DNA of 22,746 nt, from contig CAZIOW010000023.1 of assembly GCA_964541025.1 (NCBI GenBank), positions 1-22,746 of the forward strand, in the 5' to 3' direction. The DNA comes from JAGDXO01 sp964541025 (GTDB lineage Archaea > Thermoplasmatota > Thermoplasmata > Thermoplasmatales > GCA-001856825). A program made the position numbers and the translations under genes. The stretch's first letter is position 1. The number at the start of each line of letters is the position of its first letter. The notes beneath the pieces are model-generated. The model saw only the letters and a list, made by a program, of their open reading frames with translations, was not told where the DNA came from and did not search any database. This document shows, in pieces, positions 1-6,126 of the stretch.

Positions 1-2
1 GC

Positions 3-77
3 AGGTATCAGGAAAAGGAGCTAGTACAAATCCCCGGAGGAACCGTCATAGCATCAGATGGGACCGCCGAGATTTGA
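3..77 (+). CDS. Possible C-terminal end of an unidentified protein, cut by the window start
   Basis: Frame 3 is open from the window edge for 24 codons and ends at a TGA at 75-77. The peptide (RYQEKELVQIPGGTVIASDG then TAEI) looks protein-like and uses ordinary codons for this genome. I do not recognise a family. If real, it would converge on and overlap the last 19 bases of the tRNA-Pro gene, which is unusual and lowers confidence. The other frames here are closed, or are clearly just translated tRNA. On the minus strand, positions 1-58 show no convincing start of a next operon gene. Confidence 0.2.
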   Translation, partial: RYQEKELVQIPGGTVIASDGTAEI

Positions 78-133
78 ACTCGGGTCACCAACACCCCAAG
101 CTGGTAGGATGGTCCAATCTACCCTACGGTCCC
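59..133 (-). tRNA. tRNA-Pro (anticodon GGG)
   Basis: Read on the minus strand, a 7-bp acceptor stem GGGACCG/CGGTCCC pairs 127-133 with 60-66, and the discriminator A comes from position 59. The T-arm is CCGAG-TTCAAAT-CTCGG. The anticodon arm is CCAGC-TTGGGGT-GTTGG, giving anticodon GGG (reads CCC and CCU) with G37, as in proline tRNAs. No CCA tail is encoded. No intron is seen. The 5' end lies one base after the rpoN stop codon, with no promoter space between, so the tRNA is most simply read as the last cistron of the ribosomal operon and released by RNase P and RNase Z. The exact D-stem register is less certain than the other arms. Confidence 0.95.
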
Positions 134-134
134 A

Positions 135-356
135 TTAGTCAAAGGGCATAATTTCCTGAAGGAGTTCAGCGTTTGAAAGAATCATTCTTCTGCAACAGTA
201 TCTTGTGACATTTAAGTCATCAAGTGTTTTGGAAATTTCCTCGGGGGTAGGTTCCCTACCCTCTTTCGTTCTTATTGAGTCAACCTCTGCTTTGAATTTT
301 ACGTAATCAGAAGCTATAACCCTTCCACAGCTGAAGCACCTTACTGGTATTATCAT
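135..356 (-). CDS. rpoN: DNA-directed RNA polymerase subunit N (Rpo10/RPB10)
   Basis: Small zinc-binding subunit of archaeal RNA polymerase, homologous to eukaryotic RPB10, which holds the Rpo3/Rpo11 assembly platform. The 73-residue protein has the family signature: N-terminal MIIPVRCFSCG with C7 and C10, and the adjacent pair C54-C55 followed by RRM, which together bind one zinc ion. The length is normal for the family. It follows uS9 by eight bases. Its ribosome-binding sequence AGGTGA overlaps the uS9 stop codon, so translation is probably coupled. The order eL18-uL13-uS9-rpoN is a conserved archaeal arrangement. The downstream tRNA-Pro starts one base after its TAA. Confidence 0.97.
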   Translation of the reverse strand: MIIPVRCFSCGRVIASDYVKFKAEVDSIRTKEGREPTPEEISKTLDDLNVTRYCCRRMILSNAELLQEIMPFD

Positions 357-364
357 TTCCTAAA

Positions 365-760
365 TCACCTATAAGACTTCTGTCTCTTCTTCCTGGCTCC
401 CTTTCCTCCGGGCTTTTTAGGAAGCTTCTTTCTAACATCATTTACGAGCAATGTTCTATCATAATCTTTGTAAATTTTCTCCAGATCTTGATCTTTGAAA
501 AATTCTATGAGGGCCCTGGAAATGGCTGTCCTTGCAGCCTCAGCTTGCCCAATAACTCCTCCCCCTCTCGTTCTAACATTAATATCCACTTTACCCACTC
601 TCTCACCTGCCAGTGTTATGGGTTCAAGGACTTTTAATCTGGCAAGTTCAGGTTGGAATATTTCAACTGGAATTCCATTTATCCTGATTCTTCCATTACC
701 CTCTTGAATAGTTGCCCTCGCAACTGCAGTTTTCCTTGCTCCACTAGTTTCAATTACCAT
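365..760 (-). CDS. rps9: 30S ribosomal protein S9 (uS9)
   Basis: Small-subunit ribosomal protein whose basic C-terminal tail reaches the P-site tRNA. The 131 residues carry the S9 hallmarks: an RKTAVARATI-like beginning, RGGGVIGQAEAARTAISRAL in the middle, and the very conserved basic end KKRQKSYR. The start codon lies inside the end of uL13 (11-base overlap), preceded by an AGGTGAGG ribosome-binding sequence, so the two genes are translationally coupled. Nothing looks damaged. Confidence 0.97.
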   Translation of the reverse strand: MVIETSGARKTAVARATIQEGNGRIRINGIPVEIFQPELARLKVLEPITLAGERVGKVDINVRTRGGGVIGQAEAARTAISRALIEFFKDQDLEKIYKDYDRTLLVNDVRKKLPKKPGGKGARKKRQKSYR

Positions 761-1184
761 CTATCCTCACCTTTGATCCAAGTTCCCTTGATATTTCATA
801 CAGGCTTAAAACATTTGACACATGTTTATTCTTAAATTCATCGTGTTTTTCGATTGCTACCTCTGCATATTCCTTCGGAACGCCTATATATACCTTCAAT
901 TTTTTGAAGGCATCCTTTCCTCTGGTTGTTTTCATAGGCAGCATTCCCCTGACCGTCCTTCTGAGAATCCTGTCAGGTTCCTTCGGAAATCTTGGTCCTT
1001 TCCTTACAGAACCTACATCTCTTTCCATCTTGTATCTCCCTATGGTATATCCTTTCCTTCCTGTTACGGTGGCCTTCTCTGCATTCACTATAATTATCTC
1101 ATCCCCTTTCTCTAGGAGTTCCTTGGCAACATAGGAACAGAATCTCCCGAGAACCATGTTTGATCCATCAATAACTCTCATCAA
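750..1184 (-). CDS. rpl13: 50S ribosomal protein L13 (uL13)
   Basis: Large-subunit protein needed early in 50S assembly. The 144-residue protein opens with an L13 core (IDGSNMVLGRFCSYVAKELL) and has the archaeal RGMLP block followed by the KKLKVYIGVP segment. Length and start fit archaeal L13. It begins four bases after the eL18 stop and overlaps uS9 by 11 bases, so it is an internal cistron of the operon promoted upstream of eL18. Confidence 0.97.
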   Translation of the reverse strand: MMRVIDGSNMVLGRFCSYVAKELLEKGDEIIIVNAEKATVTGRKGYTIGRYKMERDVGSVRKGPRFPKEPDRILRRTVRGMLPMKTTRGKDAFKKLKVYIGVPKEYAEVAIEKHDEFKNKHVSNVLSLYEISRELGSKVRIDGN

Positions 1185-1188
1185 TTAT

Positions 1189-1545
1189 CTACCCCATAAT
1201 TTTAATATTGCTACCTTTTGAATTTTCATTCATAAGGTCTTCAAGGCTAAGAATCCTGCCCCCAGCTTCAGTTATTTTCTTTCTCGCGGTTTCACTGAAG
1301 TAAAGTGCAGCTACATTGATCGCTTCATCAATGTCTCCTGATCCAAGTACTACTCCTGGAACAACAACAGTATCACCGCTCCCGGCGTATCTTGAAATCC
1401 TTCCAACATTGACCTCAACTATCCTGTCTTTTGATTTTTCAAGTCTTTCGGCTATATCTTTCCAGAATCTTGAATCGTTTTCCTTAGCCAGTTTTTTCAT
1501 CGCATTAGCCAATTTTTGTCTGGCTTCCTTTTGATCGACACCCAT
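1189..1545 (-). CDS. rpl18e: 50S ribosomal protein L18e (eL18)
   Basis: Archaeal/eukaryotic large-subunit protein eL18, related in fold to bacterial L15. The 118 residues include the family features FWKDIAERLEKS, VNVGRISRYAGSGDTVVVPG and VLGSGDIDEAINVAALYFSETA. The size is normal for archaea. It is the first gene of the eL18-uL13-uS9-rpoN-tRNA-Pro operon. A TATA-like box and an AGGTGC ribosome-binding sequence sit directly upstream on the minus strand. Confidence 0.97.
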   Translation of the reverse strand: MGVDQKEARQKLANAMKKLAKENDSRFWKDIAERLEKSKDRIVEVNVGRISRYAGSGDTVVVPGVVLGSGDIDEAINVAALYFSETARKKITEAGGRILSLEDLMNENSKGSNIKIMG

Positions 1546-1552
1546 TTAATAT

Positions 1553-1590
1553 GCACCTAGGCCGTAAGGTATAGATATTCGATTAATAAA
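1553..1590 (-). promoter_or_regulatory. Promoter and Shine-Dalgarno of the eL18 operon
   Basis: On the minus strand, TTTATTAAT (1582-1590) is a good archaeal TATA-like box. Transcription would start about 26 bases later, near 1560. The resulting short leader contains CTAGGTGC (1553-1560), an AGGTG-type ribosome-binding sequence a few bases before the ATG at 1545. No long leader is available for feedback binding of a ribosomal protein. Confidence 0.5.
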
Positions 1591-1595
1591 TCTTA

Positions 1596-2399
1596 TTAAA
1601 GATTCACTATGTCTAGTGCATTTTTAAGAATCTCTGCACTTGTTACTGAACCTACACCGCCAGGGACTGGTGTATAATCAATATCTTCCCGATTAGAATC
1701 ATTCTCAAAATCACCAACAATTTTACTCCCAACAACATTTATTCCAACATCGACCACTACCTTTTTTCCTTTCAGAGAGGATGACTTCAGATATCCGGCC
1801 TTCCCCACTGCAAGAATTATTATCTCATTTTCTTCAATCATTTTTGCCATATCTGATGTCTTAGAATGTGCAATAGTAACAGTTGCATCCCTGTTAAGCA
1901 GCATGTTTGCGAGAGGTCTTCCTACGGTCACTGACCTGTTGATTATAAGCACATTCTTTCCTTTAAAACTTATTCCATTATATTCAAGAATGTCTATTGT
2001 GGCTTTTGGAGTTGCAGGGGAAATGCTGTTTATATTGAAGTTCAGAAGTCCAAGATTATGAGGTGTAATGCAATCAATGTCTTTGTCGGGATTTAGTGCA
2101 AGTGATACGTCCTCATTAGATATTCCTGGTGGGAAGGGTCTCCCAGCAATGATTCCCGTTACAGACTCATCATCGTTAAGCTCATCTATTTTTTCAAGCA
2201 ACTCCTTTCCTTCGATTTCTAGTAAATTGAATGCGATTCCTACTTTTTCAGCATTCCTTTTGATACTATTGAAGTAAACTATAGACTCTCTGTCTTCCCT
2301 GTAAGCTATTGCTGCAATTGTAATTTTAGGTCCATTTTTTAATTTTTCCTTAATATCATCCAGTATTTTTTTTGAAACAATTTTTCCGTCTATTATCAT
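1596..2399 (-). CDS. folD: FolD-type methylenetetrahydrofolate dehydrogenase/cyclohydrolase with an altered active site
   Basis: FolD interconverts 5,10-methylene-, 5,10-methenyl- and 10-formyl-tetrahydrofolate using NAD(P), supplying one-carbon units. The 267 residues cover the whole family: an N-terminal catalytic lobe, DIDCITPHNLGLLN (D109, equivalent to E. coli D121), PATPKATIDILEYNG, the nucleotide-binding INRSVTVGRPLANMLL segment and PVPGGVGSVTS near the end. Odd points: in the usual Y-x-x-x-K motif, ungapped alignment through the following VGI puts I46 where the catalytic lysine (E. coli K54, human K56) should be, with a lysine one place later (K47). The partner glutamine (E. coli Q98) is G86. 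Dehydrogenase activity is plausible; cyclohydrolase activity is doubtful. An AT-rich TATA-like stretch near 2418-2430 may give it its own leaderless promoter. The gene sits 29 bases after the MFS gene on the same strand. Confidence 0.9.
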   Translation of the reverse strand: MIIDGKIVSKKILDDIKEKLKNGPKITIAAIAYREDRESIVYFNSIKRNAEKVGIAFNLLEIEGKELLEKIDELNDDESVTGIIAGRPFPPGISNEDVSLALNPDKDIDCITPHNLGLLNFNINSISPATPKATIDILEYNGISFKGKNVLIINRSVTVGRPLANMLLNRDATVTIAHSKTSDMAKMIEENEIIILAVGKAGYLKSSSLKGKKVVVDVGINVVGSKIVGDFENDSNREDIDYTPVPGGVGSVTSAEILKNALDIVNL

Positions 2400-2428
2400 A
2401 AGGGGTTATTTGTTCTGAATTAAAATAA

Positions 2429-3649
2429 TCATCTCATCCTCATCTTTCCGAAGAAAGTAATGTATAGAATAGAACTGGTAAAATAGAATGATGCCGTTAT
2501 ATAAAATGGAAGATTAAGTGAAAACATTATAAGATACCCACCAATAAGCGTTGAAATTGAGTTCAGTCCTGTCCAAGAAAATGAGACTAGACTACTCATA
2601 AATGGCCTATGCTCCTCTTGAATAAGGGAAAGCTCAAATGAAGTCTGAACAGGATTGGATACATTCATCATCAAAGTCCTGAAGATATATAAGGAGGTAA
2701 ATAATGAAAGTCCAATACCCTTTATTCCACCGATAAACGGCATAAGAAGGAGCGTGAGAGTTGCCAATGATTGAAATATTACAATAGTGAATACCGATCC
2801 TCTCTTCTCTGCTATAAAGGGAACGAAAAGTATCACGAAAGCCATAATAAGATTAGTGAGGGCAAAAATATATGAAATTGATTCCACATTAATATTGAAC
2901 CTGTACTTAAACTGCAGCTGGAAATATGGAATTAGAAAGCCAGCGCCAAACCCTATAAGGGAAGCAGGAATTATAAGTTTAAGGATAATTTTTTTAGTAC
3001 TACCGTCCAATTTTGGCCTTGTTTCCATTTTATTAAGTTTAATATCAATTTTTATCTTTGTAGAAATTAGAAAGGCAAGGAAAATGAGAAAGAGAAGCAC
3101 AAATGGTAACATACTATACCCCATACTTTTGGAACCGATTGCAACCCCTATTTCAGGCATTATTCCGCCTAAAATATTTCCAATCGTATTTCCTATTAAC
3201 CCAAAGAAAGATGAAAGGGAAAATACATATTTTCGTATGTACTCTTCTGAAGATTTTGATATAAGGGAAGAAAAACTTGAATTCATGAAAGAGCTTGCCA
3301 GACCGCTCAAAGCAGAAGCAATAATTAGCAGATAAAAATAGGAAGTAAAGGAAAGCATAGGATATGCTAAAATGTCAACTAACGTACCAAGAATTATCAT
3401 TCTCTTAGCCCCAATTCTCGAAGCATAAACTCCGGAAGGGACAATTGATACAATGTATGCAACACCTTGAATTGAAATTAATAGTCCATATTCAAGGGGT
3501 GAATATCCAAAGAAAGTGAGATAAAAAATAAAAAGGAATCCAAATATACCGCTGGAAAGCCCGTAGATAAACTGAAGCCTAATCAGTCTGTAACTTTCTT
3601 CACCAAAATGCAAATATTTTTCAATAATTCCGCCTAAATTTTCATTCAT
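2429..3649 (-). CDS. Major facilitator superfamily (MFS) transporter, substrate unknown
   Basis: A 406-residue very hydrophobic protein with about 12 predicted membrane helices and the MFS loop 2-3 motif at residues 71-87 (PSGVYASRIGAKRMII), a variant of G-x-L-a-D-r-x-G-r-r. A central cytoplasmic basic loop (about 200-220, KTKIKIDIKLNKMETRPK) separates the two six-helix halves, as is usual. Substrate and direction cannot be read from the sequence; drug or metabolite exporters of this size are common. It is divergently oriented from lon across 90 bases. The 182-residue plus-strand frame at 2787-3335 is its shadow. Confidence 0.88.
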   Translation of the reverse strand: MNENLGGIIEKYLHFGEESYRLIRLQFIYGLSSGIFGFLFIFYLTFFGYSPLEYGLLISIQGVAYIVSIVPSGVYASRIGAKRMIILGTLVDILAYPMLSFTSYFYLLIIASALSGLASSFMNSSFSSLISKSSEEYIRKYVFSLSSFFGLIGNTIGNILGGIMPEIGVAIGSKSMGYSMLPFVLLFLIFLAFLISTKIKIDIKLNKMETRPKLDGSTKKIILKLIIPASLIGFGAGFLIPYFQLQFKYRFNINVESISYIFALTNLIMAFVILFVPFIAEKRGSVFTIVIFQSLATLTLLLMPFIGGIKGIGLSLFTSLYIFRTLMMNVSNPVQTSFELSLIQEEHRPFMSSLVSFSWTGLNSISTLIGGYLIMFSLNLPFYITASFYFTSSILYITFFGKMRMR

Positions 3650-3739
3650 AGATTGCTTATAACCCCGATATCTATGGAGTACTAATTAGTTATGAAATCA
3701 ATCAAAACACTTAATTATTAAATTTCACTTTGAGCGCGA
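3650..3739. promoter_or_regulatory. Divergent promoter region between the MFS gene and lon
   Basis: For lon, the AT-rich box TTAATTATTA at 3711-3720 lies about 25 bases before the ATG at 3740, which places the transcription start at or next to the start codon (leaderless pattern, no Shine-Dalgarno seen). A perfect 10-base palindrome ACTAATTAGT occupies 3681-3690, about 35 bases before the MFS start, and could act as its TATA element or as an operator. Confidence 0.45.
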
Positions 3740-5677
3740 ATGGATGAATTACAAGAATGGGTTAAATCACAGGGAGTTAACACTACAAATGACATTAAGA
3801 TACCTGATAAGCTGATAGATCAGGTTATTGGTCAAGATCAGGGTGTGGAGGTAATTAAGAGGGCAGCCAAACAGAAAAGGCACGTAATCCTGATAGGGGA
3901 ACCCGGGACAGGAAAATCTATGCTTGCACAGTCAATGGTAGATTTTCTTCCAAAAGAGGAATTGGAGGATATTCTGGTCTTTCATAATCCTGATGATCCA
4001 AACAGGCCCAAGGTTGTTACAGTCCCCGCAGGAAAGGGAAAGGAGATAGTGAAGGATTATCAGAAAAGGGCAGACGCGGAAAGGGTGGAAAAACAGAGGG
4101 GTGTCAGAATTCTTGTATTCTTCATAATCATACTCGGAATAATTTTCGCGTTCATAAATTACCCTTCAAATCACAGCATTGATGCAACACCAATATTCCT
4201 CTCCATAATGGCTGCGGCTTTCTTATTCATTGCATTAAATATGGGACCAATTGCAAGGGAAGATAAGACAATGGTACCCAAATTACTTGTAGGGCACGAT
4301 AAGAATGATAATCCACCATTTATTGACTCTACAGGAGCTCAGGCAGGTGCCCTATTAGGTGATGTGAGGCACGATCCTTTCCAGTCAGGCGGTCTTGAGA
4401 CTCCACCTCATTTGAGAGTTGAGGCAGGAAACATTCATAAGGCAAACAAGGGGGTTCTTTTCATCGATGAAATAAATATGCTGAGGATGGAAAGCCAGCA
4501 GAGTCTTCTCACAGCAATGCAGGAGAAAAAATATTCGATATCTGGTCAGAGTGAAAGATCAGCTGGTGCACTGGTTCAGACCGAACCGGTTCCTTGCGAC
4601 TATGTTTTAGTAGCTGCTGGGAATTTGGACGCACTTCAGGGTATGCATCCTGCTTTGAGATCAAGAATAAGGGGTTATGGATACGAAGTTTATATGAATA
4701 CAGTAATGGACGATAATGAAGAGAACAGGAAAAAATTGATCAGATTTGTTGCACAGGAGGTCTCAAAAGATAAAAAGATACCTCCATTTGATTACACAGC
4801 AATTGCAGAAATAATCAGGGAAGCTCAGAAGAGGGCCGGCAGAAAGGGAAAAATAACATTAAGACTGAGGGAAATGGGAGGACTTATAAGAGTGGCTGGA
4901 GACTTGGCAGTTGCTGATGGTGCAAGTGTTGTTACATCAGATCATGTGATAAAGGGAAAGGTTAAGGCTAGGCCACTTGAGCAGCAGATTGCCGATAAGC
5001 ATATAGAAGCAGGAAAGTCTTACCAGACATTCCTCAATGAAGGTTTTGCCATAGGAATAGTCAATGGGCTGGCAGTCTTCAGTGCAGGTTCAGGTATGGC
5101 AGAATATTCAGGCACTATAATGCCTGTGGCTGCAGAGGTCACTCCTGCCCAGGAAAGGGATCGTGGAAAGGTTATTGCAACTGGAAAACTCGGGGAAATA
5201 GCGAAGGAAGCTGTACAGAATGTTTCAGCGGTTATAAAGAAATATACGGGTGAGGATATAGCTAACCACGATGTTCATATTCAGTTCGTTGGCAGTTACG
5301 AGGGTGTTGAAGGGGACTCTGCAAGCGTTACTATCGCCACTGCGATAGTTTCAGCAATGGAGGGTATTCCTGTCGACCAGACATATGCAATGACTGGTTC
5401 CCTCAGTGTCAGGGGGCAGGTTCTCCCGGTGGGAGGAGTTACAGCAAAGGTGGAAGCTGCAATTGAAGCGGGATTCAAGAATGTGATAGTCCCTCTAAGC
5501 AACGAAAAAGACATAGTTCTCGAAGAGGCAAAGAAACAGAGAATTCAGATACATCCAGTTACAACAATAAATGAAGTACTGAAACTTGTGCTCGCACCAA
5601 CAAGGTCTAAAGCATCTCTTCTCTCAAAATTCGAATCATCCATTTCAACGGGTCAGGTGACGGTAAATACAGCGTGA
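3740..5677 (+). CDS. lonB: Archaeal membrane-anchored Lon protease (LonB)
   Basis: ATP-dependent serine protease of archaea, anchored in the membrane and facing the cytoplasm, which degrades misfolded and membrane-associated proteins. Domains in order over 645 residues: AAA+ start with Walker A GEPGTGKS (53-60); an insertion carrying two membrane helices (about 123-140 and 150-169), the LonB hallmark; Walker B VLFIDEIN (239-246, D243/E244); sensor and lid region with LRSRIRGYGYE (306-316); then a C-terminal S16 peptidase domain with the catalytic dyad S527 in EGDSAS and K570 in GGVTAK. All key residues are present and the length is normal. Cgi121 follows after 19 bases and may share the transcript. 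Confidence 0.97.
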   Translation: MDELQEWVKSQGVNTTNDIKIPDKLIDQVIGQDQGVEVIKRAAKQKRHVILIGEPGTGKSMLAQSMVDFLPKEELEDILVFHNPDDPNRPKVVTVPAGKGKEIVKDYQKRADAERVEKQRGVRILVFFIIILGIIFAFINYPSNHSIDATPIFLSIMAAAFLFIALNMGPIAREDKTMVPKLLVGHDKNDNPPFIDSTGAQAGALLGDVRHDPFQSGGLETPPHLRVEAGNIHKANKGVLFIDEINMLRMESQQSLLTAMQEKKYSISGQSERSAGALVQTEPVPCDYVLVAAGNLDALQGMHPALRSRIRGYGYEVYMNTVMDDNEENRKKLIRFVAQEVSKDKKIPPFDYTAIAEIIREAQKRAGRKGKITLRLREMGGLIRVAGDLAVADGASVVTSDHVIKGKVKARPLEQQIADKHIEAGKSYQTFLNEGFAIGIVNGLAVFSAGSGMAEYSGTIMPVAAEVTPAQERDRGKVIATGKLGEIAKEAVQNVSAVIKKYTGEDIANHDVHIQFVGSYEGVEGDSASVTIATAIVSAMEGIPVDQTYAMTGSLSVRGQVLPVGGVTAKVEAAIEAGFKNVIVPLSNEKDIVLEEAKKQRIQIHPVTTINEVLKLVLAPTRSKASLLSKFESSISTGQVTVNTA

Positions 5678-5696
5678 AATTTCTCTGAGAGTAAGA

Positions 5697-6071
5697 ATGC
5701 TTGATGGACCGCTGGATCCAAACCTGTTCAGCGAATATTCTCTGATAAGGGAAGATAGGCTTGTTGGGAGTATTCATCTCGAAGCTGCAATGAGATATGC
5801 CGTTGGGAATTATGCTAGGAATAGAATGATAACAAAATCCCTTTGGAATGAGATCATAGTCTATGCATCACTCCAGAGACAAGTGAAAAAAGCATTTGAA
5901 TTGATGGGAATTAAAAATTATGCAGGCAAAATAATAATCGTAGGAAACGAACAAATGAAAGGGTCAGATGCCAGAATTAGCATAAATAATGATAAACTGG
6001 CATTCTGGAAAATAAATTATCCTCTTGAGATTCTTGAAAGGATGGCCCTGTTCCATTCAGAAAATCTATAG
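5697..6071 (+). CDS. cgi121: KEOPS complex subunit Cgi121
   Basis: Cgi121 is an accessory subunit of KEOPS, the Kae1-Bud32-Cgi121-Pcc1 complex that makes the universal t6A37 modification on ANN-decoding tRNAs. Cgi121 recruits tRNA by its 3' tail. The match rests on the core block at about residues 47-72 (KSLWNEIIVYASLQRQVKKA then FELMGI), which follows the remembered Methanocaldococcus jannaschii block NSFWMEILVRASGQRQIHEA closely. The C-terminal helix EILERMALFH also fits. At 124 residues it is somewhat shorter than the usual 140-150. The usual ASGQRQ is ASLQRQ here. It lies between lon and lhr and is followed by a T7 tract. Other KEOPS genes are not in the window. Confidence 0.85.
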   Translation: MLDGPLDPNLFSEYSLIREDRLVGSIHLEAAMRYAVGNYARNRMITKSLWNEIIVYASLQRQVKKAFELMGIKNYAGKIIIVGNEQMKGSDARISINNDKLAFWKINYPLEILERMALFHSENL

Positions 6072-6080
6072 GGAATCATA

Positions 6081-6097
6081 TTTATATATCTTTTTTT
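6081..6097 (+). promoter_or_regulatory. TATA-like box of lhr overlapping the T-tract terminator of the lon-cgi121 unit
   Basis: TTTATATAT at 6081-6089 is a strong archaeal TATA-like sequence. Counting about 26 bases on puts the lhr transcription start near 6111 and leaves a leader of about 16 bases before the ATG at 6127. Immediately after it comes T7 (6091-6097), 20 bases past the cgi121 stop, which fits an archaeal oligo-T terminator for the upstream unit. The two signals are packed together. Confidence 0.45.
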
Positions 6098-6126
6098 GAT
6101 ACCTTTCAGACTATGGGGATACTATA

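Noticed and set aside
2787..3335. 182-residue plus-strand frame opposite the MFS gene
   Set aside because: It is the antisense shadow of a real membrane-protein gene; no family resemblance and no promoter or ribosome-binding sequence of its own.
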